A stretch of DNA of 64,000 nt from Chenopodium formosanum (taxonomy: Eukaryota > Streptophyta > Magnoliopsida > Caryophyllales > Amaranthaceae), in the NCBI GenBank assembly GCA_024500155.1, contig CM044857.1, forward strand, positions 50,044,001-50,108,000, given 5' to 3'. A model generated the notes under the pieces. The model ran no database searches, was not told the DNA's origin, and was given only the letters and a program-made list of their open reading frames with translations. Shown piece by piece: positions 35,419 through 48,817 of this stretch; positions within the stretch are counted from its first letter, which is position 1; each line of letters opens with the position of its first letter. The position numbers and the translations under genes are program-made.

Positions 35419-36067
35419 TCCCAGTGAAGGTAGAGAGAGGAACCAGGAGGAGCATTTTTTTTTGGGGGGGGGGGGGGGGGGGGGGATTGGTGTAGGAGCT
35501 GTATAGAAAGAATGTGAATGCGCGTAAGCCATAACAAGAGAAGTATTCAGTACAATCCATTATTATTATTGATTACAATACAGGCCTATTCAGCGTTCAC
35601 ACAAGTTATATTAAGCTCATGAATGCCAAAATTTTGAGTCCAAGATACTGAGCTGCCCATTACCACGTCTCCTCTCCCTCATTTTCAGTCCAATTTCTCC
35701 ATAATCTCTGATCCACAACATGGTTTTACTATCCCCATTTAACTATGAAACTTTGCGATGAACTTTTAATTTGTTGACACTTGTGATATTCATTCCATCA
35801 ATAAAATAAAATCTTCTTTCAAAAGTAATTACATTAATTCAGATTTCAATCTTCCTTGAGCCTTGAGGCTATTTAGAAAAGAAAACCATGAAAGTTGATT
35901 ACTAATGTGAACGACAATTACACAAAGCAACAATTATAGCTTGCGCATCTACTGTGCTAACATTATACCATGTCCCTGAACTATTAATCCATCATTTACA
36001 TTAAGGCTAAATCTTAACCAAAAGAAGTCAAGATGATACCCTGTTAAGAGTTGGACACCATAGAAGT
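35419..36067. other. Shared 3' flanks of two convergent genes
   Basis: HPGT (+) ends at 35418 and the nucleotidyltransferase (-) ends at 36068. The stretch contains both 3' UTRs and a G tract of about 25 bases (35464-35486). No other gene was seen. Confidence 0.65.
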
Positions 36068-39000
36068 TCACAGCTGATAAGGGTGGTAAGGTACATGTGG
36101 GAAAGAGTGGCGAGCATCATGCGATCTTTGTAATCCAGGAGGATCTGGATAAGGAGCAGTAAGAATGTAAGGCTGATGGGGAGGCAGTGCACTACTACTT
36201 GGTCTATAGGATGAAGTATGCGAAAGAGATGTTTGAAAACTAGTAGCAGGATGGTATATAGTTTCAGCCTGAGCCTCAGGTCCAAATCCTGCAGCAAGAT
36301 TAGCAAGGGGATGTGATCGGCTCATTGAGCCGGCGTAGATTGGTGTATCAACATGCATTCTATCATGCATATATCTTCCAAAACCTTGGACTGGTGGATT
36401 AAAAACAGAAAATGGACCTGCCGGGAAATTTGGAGCATGTCCTAAATTGTGAACATGAGTTCTCTCTGATCTAAACCCACTATGACCTTGGATATGTAGA
36501 TTAGAATGAGAGGGCAGTTGGTGCTGCAGAAAATTGGAATCAGAATATTTCATTATTTCATGATTTCTCTCTGGTCTAAATCCTCCATAACCTGAAAAGG
36601 AAATAGGTTGGCGTGGAGGATAGTTCGGTGAAGCGTCTCTCAAAGTCTCAACATGAGTTCTATCGGGTATAAATCCTGCAGAACCTTGAAGATAAGGGTT
36701 AAAATAGGGAGGCGGTTGGCCATCCAGAATATGTGGAGGTATAATTACTCCAGAGCCTTGGAAAGATTTTCTTTTTTTTCTGGACTTCTTTTTTACCCTG
36801 CCAGTCCTAGAGGGTGCTGGGACTTTCGTGCTGGAAGGACTATGACAATGCTTACCTTGTTTTCCAGGTCTTTGCTCCTCAGCAGGAGCCCCCTGTGTCG
36901 GGCACTTCTTCTTTCTTTTTTGAGGGACGGACTTTGATAGATTTGAATCACAGGCAGTTGCAATTATCTTCTTGGTCTGAGGTGGAACTTTACCAAATAA
37001 AAGACTCTTTAAATTGTCAGCACTAATTATTCCCTTGGTAAAGAGCTGAATCTGTTCCACAGAGCGCCGGATACATGAATATATCTTGGTAATTTTAGCA
37101 GACCTAACTGCTCTTGCAGTATTCTGGGACCTGTCAGTAAAATCCTCGATCTGCAAGATATTCAGGTAGGAAGCTATAGGACCAATATGTTCAAAAAAAT
37201 AATTGAATTAAAATTTACAGGCATACATTTCAGTTAATAAAGTCAGGCAGCTTACTCTTATCAAACCTGTTGCTTTCCAGTTTTTATATATCCATGCTCC
37301 CTCAAAAGTACTAACACAAATTCCCTTCGACCACAGTGATTCCACTGATTCAATCTATAATGGCAAGAAAAATCAATGGAAGATATCAAAACCAGTGGGA
37401 ATTGTACAAAACTACTGACATAGATTAAAAAAAAAAAAAAGGTTCTAAACCAACCATATCATGCAACTCCCTTTTTTGATACAAAACTTAAATGTGTTTT
37501 TAAGATGTAGCACATAAAGCAGCGAGCATTTAAATTTAGAAGAGTAAATTAATTGAGTATTATGTCCTTGTGTGCTTCTTAAGAACTGCATAAAATGGCA
37601 TAATGGAAATTTAGAGCAACCATGATATAGGAGAAATTATTAAAAACATACTCTATAAACCTACCCCATAACTTGAAACCGAGATAATATCATAATAATC
37701 AAAATGATTACCTTAACCAACACAGATACAAAGAGCTCAGCAAGAGATTCTTTATTTCGTTTTCCATATTTCAAAAATCTAGGAATTATTTTCTTCACAG
37801 CCTCCGGGTCTGTTCCATCTGGAGTGCGTGACGTAAAAAGAGTAGTCAAAACAAAATGCTGAAAATCTGTGATCATCTCTATATGACTATTCCCAGCATA
37901 ATATTCAGTAAAACCAATGGCAAATTCAGAAATGACGTGTACACAAATTACCCCAGAGTATCATTTTGTCTACGGAAAATACAGAGGTTGCAAGTATTGC
38001 AACTAATATCAAGTCTTGAGAGTTGAGACTGACTATTTGAAAAACTAAGCTCCACTTCTCTCTAGGCAGAAGCAAACAACAGCTAAAAAGAAAAAGAAAA
38101 AAGAGGATCCATCTAATATTTATATACTCATGATCAGGAAAAAAAATACCTTTCAATATGTCAGAAAATGGAGGTAATATTGGGATGTCCCGAGTCTGCA
38201 TCAATCAACATAGAGTCACCAGAAATAATTGAAGAAAAGTCAAGTCAATGATAAAGAAATGTCCCAACATTATTTATGAACCCCAATCATTAATAAGTCA
38301 TTGCCAAATGCCAATATGATAAATAGAAGAAAGACTTGATGTTTTTACTTTTTAGGATACTAAACACATTTATAAAATCAAGATGATTATATACTTCAAG
38401 TTTTCAACATTGTACAAACTCTGCCAAGAAGCATTCAATATAGGCTAACAGTCATTTTATGGTGCCAAGATGATATTTTAACCTTCTTGAAAGAAAGATA
38501 ATCTGAAAACTGGAAATAAATACACATTTAAAAATCTGGAACAGTTCAATGGTCATGAAATTAGCACAAATTCAGCAACAGGTATCCATGCAAGTCTGAT
38601 CGCCACAGGGAAACTTGCAACAAGCATCAGCCAACAAAATGACTATTCAGATGGCCCTTGGAGAAAAATCAATGGTAGAAAATGATGATAAAACATCTGT
38701 ATGCGCATTAATGTGCACAAATTACATGGTAATATTCCCAACCATACAGTATAAAAATGCAGTGCGTAATATTCACTCTGATTAACATCTTTTTCTATAA
38801 TCTTGATCATCTTATAATTTAGGTCATTGGTAAAATTCTAAGATACAAGAAAACAACAAAAAAATAAAGATAATAGGTTAATCCAAGTGTCATACCTGCA
38901 AATGAAATGCCGCCAGTAATATCAGTGATAGAGAATTCAGTGTACCATCTTTAGAGCTGTTGATATCTTGTGCCTTAGCCCATGCTTTCAACTGCAAATC

Positions 39001-42000
39001 GGTTGCAAATGAAAAGGTTTACACAAATATGTTTCTATAGATCAATAGTTCAGTTCCTTTTTAATTTGGGTATTTAATACAGTGACAAAGTCAGCAATCA
39101 GTATAACACACAACCCAAATAGCAAATGGAGCTCTCATTGAACTACAAGCCCCAACCATAGTTTCATACAGTACATTTATTCAAAAACCAAATCATGTTT
39201 TCTCAATCACAGGCCTTAGTTGCAGCAAATAAAATCCACCACAATTTTTCTCCTTCTGTATATTAATTTTCGTATCATAATCCAGCCTTTATATCTTTGA
39301 AAGTTGCTATTGCCCAACCCAAAAACAAATCGCACACTAAAACTAAGGCAAAGCACCAAATAAAATTTGCAGTACACCCTTTGTTTTTTTTTTTTTTTTT
39401 TTTTTTTGTGTGTTCTACTCACTTTCCAAGTTTGACCTTTTTTGTTCTACTCATTTTGCTCATTCTGTCTTAGGCATACCCCCTTTACAAGCTTACCCCT
39501 TTTATCCCACAATAATTACAACTTTCCACACTCTCTTACTTCATACACCTTATCCTTACACCCACCAACCTTTTTTACTTTTTCTCCCCCTACTTTATCT
39601 AACATTTAATCATCATTTTTAATATTATTTTACGGTAGAATATAAAAGAAAAAAGGGAGTATAGAATAGTGTGTATATGTGTCCTATGTGATGTGAGTGA
39701 CTAGCTTCTATAAGTTGGTAAATCCACAATCTTATAAGTCGTGACTTCCCCCAAGAAAGTGAAACAATTATATCTTTCACCCATCTTATTGAAAGACCTT
39801 CATCCATCTCTTAATGCGGAGCAAATGAAAGGGAAAACTAACATATATTCAATCAAGTCCTTACAAGCTATTACCAACTACAGCTGATTGGCTTTTGATT
39901 CTCCTTTTACTTACCATAAAACTTAGCTTTTGAAACCTTTCATCGATAGCCGAAATCAAGAAAATAATGTGGGATTTAGCAATACCATCTCTATTTCCAA
40001 CTGAAAAATCACATTCAATTCCAGATCCAGAATCAGTAACTTTTAATACAGGCACCCTAGCCGACATGATCAGCTCCACAGTTGTAACACATCCTTTCTC
40101 TGCAAATATTTAAAAGGGTCAACTGAGCTTGGAGCGAGGAAGAAAGGATCCAACTCTATAGTGAGTGACTGACAGCCACAAAACTTGGAAACTTTATCAA
40201 TTGAACAAAATGAAAAGTCACATTTTAAACAAGATAAAGGCCAGACAGGGAGATAATGAACTACCTCTTGTTCAGATACACCAGTTATTTAGTGTTTATA
40301 GAGACAGCCTATTCTGTTCTGCCACATAATGCAGCAAAGTGGAATTTTATATTCAAACTTCACTTTGCTAAGTTTCGCAAAAACCTATGACATGCTAACA
40401 TTGCAACTAATCCAAAAAAAAAAAAACAAAAATCTGCATTATTCCTACTAACAACAGTGTGCCCACATAATTTAAGTGCTACACCAAGAGTCAAGACGAA
40501 GTTTCTACATCACAAATAAGCTTATAAGGCAATAATCACTGTAATATCAGATTATAATATTCTCATAATCTCAAATTATCGAATTCCAATATGCGTATTA
40601 TTAGGTCCAATTTATCGTCCTTTTGTTTTGATTAATGCATGTTAATCTAAGCATTATTCCTCATTCTCACTATACATGGGACTGAGGGAGTATCTTCTTT
40701 GATTAAAGCCTTATATATTTCCTTTACGCATGTTAAAGCATCATTTCAAATACACCAAGCTTCCGTCTACGACACTACTTGCATGCATACTTACCTCTAA
40801 AAATTAGCACTTAAGAAAGTGCCTACGCAGTTATATATCGGTTGTGTCATTCAATAGAATAAGTTAACAAAAAAACAGTTAGTTTATCTACTTGGTACCA
40901 TAAATGACGGATATGCTACTCTATATTTTATACATAGCTACAAAATAATCTTACAAAAACAATGATTATCCACCGCAAAACCAATAATTTTGAAGCAGAT
41001 TTCAGCACCAAGGAAACAATTAATAAATGCAATACATTTGAAAATTCAACAGAGGAATAACCTCGATAAGATTAAGTAAAAGAAGTATCAAAAGAGAGCC
41101 ATAACTTAACAAACGTTAAGTGAGGAGAAATTTGTAGGTTACTTACTTCGAAGGGCATAGAATTTCTTTGCAAACTTGCGGAGGGTCTTGATTTTTGCAA
41201 TGCGATCAGCTTCAAACAACTGATCATTAAAATTAATTGATAAATCAAGGTCACTTTTAGCATCGAACATATTCATCAAGAATGATCCAAAATCCTCCAC
41301 TACAGGGCATTCTTCATTTCCTAAGATTTATAAGAATGGATTCATTAGAGAGGTTTTATTTTTTCCCTCATTGATACCTAAATATAATAAATGTATAACA
41401 CAAGAGCATTAAAAAAATGATGACATAAATGGCTTTTTTTCAAAGAAAAAAGGGGTGAAGGGGGTGACAATTGACATGAATAATCCCTAATTTCACTCGT
41501 CCTTTTAAATTAATCACACTTTTTGAAATTTTGGTAATATAGGATTAATCTGAGGTCTTGTGGGTACCTTTTCAAACTATTTCGGAGTACTAGTCTTCCT
41601 ATATACGACAGACAAAAGACAAGATAAATAGCAGATCATACTCTTTTGTGAATAGAACCTCCAAACTTTAAATTAATTTTTAATAATCAAAGGTAAAGTT
41701 AAATTTAACTTGTAAGTGAGACTTGGTATTCTTACAGCCATTTTCCTTGAATATAAGACCAGGGGGAAAAGGTAAGATTGACCACACCCCCCCCCCCCAC
41801 CCCCTCCCCAAACAATAAAACAAATGATTAAAGTAAATGGTGGAAAGTGTAAGAATGATTACTTCTAGTTAATAAGTTGACAAGGGTTTTTTTTTTTTTT
41901 GTTTATTAAATTTTGTGCTTTAGCTTCCGCTTATGACTTTTTTAGGGGCACCTCCTGAATCTCATTACAAAAAACAAAAATCCAGATTAAATCCCCCCCA

Positions 42001-42011
42001 CCCCTCTCAAC

Positions 42012-42065
<54 letters not shown>

Positions 42066-43550
42066 CTAGGGGCCAAAACAGCTATACCGAAAGGCCGAAA
42101 TATATCCTTTTTAGGTAATCAAAAACATCCAGCAAGCCAGGCTAAATTATTTAAAGGTTTTCACTACTATTTTTAGTCATCCTAAAGAAGATAAAAGCAA
42201 GAAACATGAAAAGTAGCCCAAATACTCTAGTATCTAAATAAAAGACGGTATTATAAATGCTATCATCAGCAGACAATAATATGCATAGGGGATGCTTTGT
42301 GCTTTCAAGATCACCATACAAATATTTCTCATTTGTAAATTCATAAAGGATTAGACAAAATTGCTAAAAAGAATAAAAAATAAATAAAAACTTTGCAATC
42401 TGCACTCTATCACTTGCTCTTGCTCAGCAATGTACTTTACAATACAATAAACAATCAACAAAACAAGATTCTCTTCCCAATACTATATTGCAGATTGTAC
42501 TTCTGAAAGTTCTTAAAGCACATTCCACAAAGTATATTCCCATTCAATCTTTTAAATCTGTAAAATCCCAATTTTATCAGATAAGGGAAGCGGCAGTATG
42601 CCACTACTTATTGAGTGGCTATAAAAAAAGGTAACATAAAGAGCTAATCATTCTACATTTCTTAATTATTGTGGTTTATTATGTGTGTCATGACTCATGA
42701 GTGATAACTTAGTTTCATTCAGTATATGTGCCCTTGCATTGATGTTGCAATCAGCTCTGGTGCAGCAGCTACTGCTCAGCAAGATCTACAACAGGTTAAG
42801 ATAAAACTGTCTAATATAAGGTCTTGTACCAAGACTACTTCTGCGAACTTACGACATTTGAAAAACTTCTTCATGTTCAAGGGCAAAGAATATGATTCAG
42901 ACTAGCTTATTTATCGGGCATCTCTGCACAATAAAAATTTTAATCGATAACAAAGCAAAGCTTGTCAAGGAACATGTGCATAAAGCCAGAAATACAGTTT
43001 TAAAATGAGGAATTTATACTTTCACTCACAGGCAATATGTTTTGTGCAATAGGTAGTAAATTTCTGTAGCTTTACACAGTCAATGTTACATCCACACACA
43101 AAAAAATATGCACTTCACAATAAACAATGTGTCAAACTTCACCTTTCAAACAATTAAGAAGCACCATTAAGAAATTGCAAGACTTTCCCAGGATAAATTA
43201 TTTAAGAACAGAATATCTAACAACACTGTGAGCAGTACCAAATCCCATAATAACAATAGACTATCTCTCCTCTTCTATTGATTCAAGTTCAGCATGAAAT
43301 TATAAGGGGACACCCACTAGCATATGGTGATATAGTTCCTCGTGCACATAAAAGAAAGCTTACCATACATTTCCCTAGCGATATCATTAAAAATACGAAT
43401 CAAATCCCTTCTATTGGCATAGTCGTCAATGCTGGGACGGGTAGATCCATAAACTTCATCCAGCAGGGTCTGAAAAGAAGATAATTGAGAAAGCAAATAC
43501 TTGTTCTTCTGCAATCCTAAAACCTCCTGTTTCTTAGCAGTCATCAACAT
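36068..43550 (-). CDS. Non-canonical poly(A)/terminal nucleotidyltransferase-like protein, 8 coding exons, 658 aa
   Basis: Coding exons on the minus strand: 43550-43364, 41320-41147, 40099-39915, 38991-38896, 38195-38150, 37818-37712, 37354-37256, 37150-36068. All phases fit, 658 aa. The catalytic domain has the polymerase-beta signature: FGSF (73-76) followed by DLD (Asp86, Asp88), and the third Asp151 in ECDFSVGN. The PAP-associated region follows (LKAWAKAQDIN, GTLNSLSLILLAAFHLQ, NKESLAELFVSVLVK). This is the layout of plant TUTase/ncPAP proteins that add U or A tails to RNA. The C-terminal third is Pro-rich and disordered, with a basic KKKSRKKRKS stretch (possible nuclear signal) and degenerate 30-residue repeats. 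It looks closer to the At3g45750/At3g45760 group than to HESO1 or URT1, from memory. The last donor (AGA/GTAAGC) was chosen because only it keeps the frame. Confidence 0.9.
39375..39659. mobile_element. Stowaway-like MITE in an intron of the nucleotidyltransferase gene
   Basis: The left end (CACCCTTTGTTTTTT) and the right end, reversed (CTCCCTTTTTTCTTTT), pair, with TA flanks at 39373-39374 and 39660-39661. Length 285 bp, no coding potential. The T-rich ends make the match less specific. Confidence 0.45.
42014..42061. repeat. Poly-A tract of about 47 bases
   Basis: Long A homopolymer in the large second intron (43363-41321) of the nucleotidyltransferase gene, preceded by a C-rich patch. A C tract lies at about 41788-41810 in the same intron. 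Confidence 0.9.
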
Positions 43551-44430
43551 CTCTGAAACAGTTGCCAAACCAAACTAACTCATTAGAATAACCTATTTTA
43601 GCTTTGCCTCGATAACCACAACAAGAGTCAAGAGGGACCCTCTCATTCATGGCTCATACAAATTACAAACTTCTTAACAGGTAAAAGGAATATATACTAA
43701 ATCAAGAACTCAATAGATACATCAGTTAAACTTTACGCTGTTTGTACCTTAATTTTAACAAAATCACTAATCATTTACTAGTAAAAATTACAGTATAAAA
43801 ATTGATATTTTGAAAATATACATTGACATTAACACAATAACAATTCTTATAGCAACATGTCGACATATATCTTTACATATTAGTCGCAGTACATAAATGA
43901 GGTCAAAGTTAATATATAATAGTGAAAATAGTCAAACCGATGCATCTAAACGGAGGGAGCATGATACGATAATCTGTACAAACTACTAATCATCTGAATA
44001 TTATGCACATTTGCATCACTTAGTCACAAAATTAACTTAAATAAACAATAAATTAGTGCATAAGATCATAATAATCATCATCATCATCCTCATCATCATT
44101 AAACACTTAAATCAATTACTCCATCACTAAGTCGCAAAACAACTCGAAAAATCAATGCATATGATCATAACAATATTATTAAGCTGAATTAAACGAAATA
44201 ATCACCACTATTATTGAAGCAATCGACTTCAATTAACCGCCAAAGAAAAGCAGTTTAACAAAAAATAAATAAATAAATAAATAAATAAACGAATAATCAT
44301 ACTTACCGAAACAAGAAATTGAAAGGAAAACGTGATTTGGAAGCAATAAACCAACTGAAGAAATCGAAATTGAAATTGCAGAGAAGAAAATGAATTAGAT
44401 TGATGAAATTAGGGTTAGAAGATACCTCAG

Positions 44431-44500
44431 GAATCGGAAGCGCCTGAGAAGAGGAGAGAGAAAATTGGAAGAGGATGGAATGAAGCACCAGCAATTACAG
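44431..44500 (-). other. 5'-UTR exon of the nucleotidyltransferase gene
   Basis: On the minus strand, a CT-rich stretch ends in GATTCCTGAG followed by the donor GTATCTTC. The next acceptor, TGTTTCAG at 43553, begins the exon that carries the start codon two bases later. Upstream boundary not determined. Inferred from splice signals. Confidence 0.6.
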
Positions 44501-44805
44501 TCGGTTAAAAGGAGGGCGGGGAATTTTAAGGGGCTCGTATGACTGCGAATTTTGTCAAGTATAGTGCACATGGACTATCGACCGTTTTGTAAACTTACTC
44601 TATTAGCCAAATTCTAAGATGAGATAGTCGTCAGACTCGAGACTCAATGAACCATAAACGTTGGGACATGGCCTCGTGGGTAATGAGTTAAAATGAATCA
44701 TTTTATGAGATGAGGAAATTAGGAAATAAAATGAAACTAAGATGAAGAGAACATGCCCACTATGAAACAAAAGAAGTACTACGAATACGGGACTAGAGGA
44801 GTAGG
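44501..44805. other. Promoter-side spacer of the nucleotidyltransferase gene
   Basis: AT-rich unique sequence between the 5' UTR and the large mobile nest. No coding frame or clear repeat was seen. Confidence 0.5.
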
Positions 44806-44813
44806 GTTTAAAC

Positions 44814-45822
44814 GAGAGCTGTCAAAAGTTGACCCGACTTGAAATACCGACTCAAACCCGATAATTAACCGACCCATCTGAACTCGAAAAAATGGTGACC
44901 CAAACCCGACCTGACCAGACCTGAAACCAACCCTAGACCCGAGTTGACCCGAGTATGTGAGACCCGAACCCGAACATAAACTGACCTGGAGATGACCCGA
45001 CCCGAATGTAACCCGTAAATTATTGACCTGAACCGAACCCGACTTGAACCGAAATTGACCCAGGCCAAACCCGTTTTAACCCCTCAAAACCCGAATTTAA
45101 CCCGACTTGTTACTAACTTGACCTGAATTCAATCCGACCTGAATTTAACCCAACCTGTTACAAACTCAATTCGAAATCAACCCGACTTGTTATTGACCTA
45201 ACCCAAATTCAACCCGACTTGTTATTGACCCGACCCGAATTTTACCAGACCTATTACTAACTCGACCTAAAAATTCAACCCGATCTGTTACTAACCCGGC
45301 TCGAAATCAACACGACTTGTTATTGACGCGACTTAAATTCAACCCAAATTGTTCCTGACCCGATTTCAAATCACCTTAAATGCAATTTAGACCACCTTAT
45401 TATTGTTGATCAAAACATTTTGTCTAGGGAGATCAAGTCGGTCCAGGCCAGCAAAAGAAAGGAGCATCATCCTCAAATTTAAGAGTTAAATATAGTATAT
45501 ATTTGTTGTATGGTCAAAGGAGATAATTATCTTCCTAAATTATAAACTATAGTTCCCTAATATATTGCCATATATATTATAGTCAAAGAAAATAATTAGC
45601 TTGATAAAAATGATAATTATCTATTTATAGTTAGTTAAACCCGAATATGACCTGACTTGGAAATGACCCGACCTGATTGTAACCTGTAAATTGTTGACTT
45701 GAACATAACCCGACTTGAATCCAAAAATGACCTGACTTGGAAATGACCCAACCTGATTATAACCCGGAAATTATTGACTCGAACAAACCCGACCCGTTTA
45801 CCCGAATTGACAGCCTCTACTC
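44814..45822. repeat. Left CCCGAC-rich degenerate array (about 1 kb)
   Basis: Dozens of variants of ACCCGACCTGAATTYAACC and TTATTGACCCGA follow one another. The block ends at about 45798-45820 with ACCCGAATTGACAGCCTCTA, which matches the right terminus of the whole element. So this block alone looks like a complete short copy with both ends. A unique-looking core (about 45365-45640) is shared with the right array. Confidence 0.8.
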
Positions 45823-48817
45823 AAAACCTCCAAAATTTCTCAAAAAGCATGGATATTAGTCTTCAATTTTGGAATTCTTTGACTTTTTTTCACCCGGAAA
45901 TAAAAATTGCCGAAATGTTTACCATGGTCCCTAATATCCTCCGGGAGTCCAATTGGCTGGGACCATCCAATTTGTCTTTAAACGACCAATTTACCGGTTT
46001 CCAACTTGCACCGATTTCATTAACTCAAGCCTACCACGAACATTTATGACAACATATAATGATCATATATGGTTCCAAACGGCATTATATGACCCCGAGA
46101 TGTATCCCCTCTCAATGCTTTTCGACACCGGGCCCCGAAACAAAAAGCGTGGATATTAGCCTTTAATTTTGGAATTTTTTGACTTTTTTTCGCCCAAATA
46201 TAAAAATTGCCTAAATGTTTACCATGGTCCCTAATACCCTCCGGGAGTCCAATTGGGGGGGTGGAACCATCCAATTTGCCTTTAAACAACCAATTTACCG
46301 GTTTACAACTTGCACCGATTTTATTAATTCAAGCCTACCACGAACATTTATAAATAATGATCATATATGGTTCCAAACGGTATTATATGACCCCGACATG
46401 TATCCCATAAAATCTCAAAACTTTTCGACACTAAGTCTCGAAACATCTCAAATTTCTTAAAAAGCGTGGATTTCAATTTTGGAATTTTTAGACTTTTTTT
46501 CGCCCGGAAATAAAATTGCCGAAATGTTTACCACAGTCCCTAATACCCTCCGGAAGTCTAATTGGGTGGGTGGAACCATCCAATTTACCTTTAAATGACC
46601 AATTTACCGGTTTACAACTTGCATCGATTTCATTAACTCAAGCCTAACACGAACATTTATGACAACAAATAATGATCATATATGGTTCCAAATGGCATTA
46701 TATGCCCCCGAAATATATCCCCTAGAATTTCAAGACTTTTCGACATCAGGCCCCGAAACCTCCAAAATTTCTCAAAATGTGTGGATATATTAGCCTTCAA
46801 TTTTGGAATTTTTTGACTTTTTTTCGCTCGGAAATAAAAATTACCGAAATGTTTACCATAGTCTCTAATACCCTCCAGGAGTCGAATTGGGTAGGTGGAA
46901 CCAACCGATTTGCCTTTAAACGGCCAATTTACCGATTTACAACTTGCACTGATTTCATTAATTCAAGCCTACCACGAACATTTATGACAACATATAATGA
47001 TTATATATGGTTCCAAACAACAATATGACCCCGAGATGTATCCCCTAAAATATCGAGTCTTTTCGTCAACGGGCCCCGAAACCTCCAAAATTTCTTAAAA
47101 AGCGTGGATATAGACTTCAATTTTGGAATTTTTTGACTTTTTTTCGACCGAAAATAAAAATTGACGAAATATTTACCATGGTCCCTAATACCCTCCGAGA
47201 GTCCAATTGGGTGGGTGGAACCATCCAATTTGCCTTTAAACGACTAATTTACCGGTTTGAAACTTGCACCGATTTCATTAATTTAAGCCTACCACGAACA
47301 TTTATGACAACAAATAATGATCATATATGGTTCCAAATGGCATCATATGACCCCGAGATATATCCCCTAGAATTTCAAGACTTCTCGACACCGGCCCGGA
47401 AACCTCCAAAATTTCTCAAAAAGTGTGGATAAGCCTTCAATTTTAGAATTTTTTAACTTTTTTTCGCCCGGAAATAAAAATTGCCGAATTGTTTGTCATG
47501 GTCCCTAATATCCTTCGGAAGTCCAATTGGGTGGAAGGAACCATCCAATTTGCCTTTAAACAACCAATTTACCGGTATACAACTTGCAACGATTTCATTA
47601 ACTCAAGCCTACCACGAACATTTATGACGACATATAATGATTTCAAACGGCATTATTTGACCACGATATGTACCCCTTAAATTTTCGAGGCTTTTCTACA
47701 CCGGGCCTCGAAATCTCCAAAATTTCTAAAAAAGCGTGGATATTAGCCTTCAATTTTGGAATTTTTCGACTTTTTTTCGCTCGGAAATAAAAATTGCCGA
47801 AATGTTTACCATGATCACTAATACACTACAGGAGTCCAATTGGGTGGGTGGAACCATCCAATTTGCCTTTAAACTACCAATTTACCGGTTTACAACTTGC
47901 ACCGATTTCATTAAATCAAGACTACCACGAACATTTATGACAACATATAATGATCATAAATGGTTCCAAACGGTATTATATGACCCCGAGATGTATCCCC
48001 TAAAATTTAAAAGCTTTTCGACACCGGGCCTCGAAACCTGCAAAATTTCTCAAAAACGTGGATCTTAGCCTTCAATTTTGGAATTTTTTGACTTTTTTCG
48101 CCCGAAAATAAAAATTGCCGAAATGTTTACCATGATCCTTAATATCCTCCGGGAGTTCAATTGGGTGGGTGGAACCATCCAATTTGCCTTTAAACGACCA
48201 ATTTACCGGTTTACAACTTACACCGATTTCATTAACTCAAGCCTATCACGAAAATCTATGACAACATATAATGATCATGTATGGTTCCAAACGGCATTAT
48301 ATGACCCCCATATGTATTCCCCAAAATCTCAAGACTTTTCCACACCGGGCCTCGAAACCTCCAAAATTTCTAAAAAAGCGTGGACTTTAGCCTTCAATTT
48401 TTGAAATTTTTGACTTTTTTTCGCCCAAAAATAAAAATTGCCGAAATGTTTACCATGGTCCTTAATACCCTCCGGTAGTCCAATTGGGTGGTTGGAACCA
48501 TCCAATTTGCCTTTAAACGGCCAATTTTCCGGTTTACAACTTGCACCGATTTCATTAACTCAAGCCTACCACGAACATTTATGACAACAAAAAATTATCA
48601 TATATGGTTCCAAAAGACATTATATGACCATAAGATGTATTCCCTATAATCTCAACGCTTTTCTATATCGGGCCCCGAAACCTCCAAAATTTCTCAAAAA
48701 GCGTGGATATTAGCCTTTATTTTTGGAATTTTTAGACTTTTTTCGACCGAAAATAATAATTGCCGAAATGTTTACCATGGTCCCTAATATCCTTCGGGAG
48801 TCCAATTGGGTGGGTGG

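Noticed and set aside
36068..43550. Naming the nucleotidyltransferase HESO1 or URT1
   Set aside because: The core shares family motifs, but the exon 2-4 residues recall the At3g45750-like group and the tail differs; a phylogeny is needed for a name.
43925..43965. Stowaway end (CGGAGGGAG) in an intron
   Set aside because: Only one terminus was found; no partner end could be located.
44830..45420. Telomere-type repeat
   Set aside because: The motif is CCCGAC/CCCGAA with irregular spacing, not CCCTAAA.
45830..48800. CRISPR-like array
   Set aside because: Unit length is 320 bp without short spacers, and this is a plant nuclear sequence.
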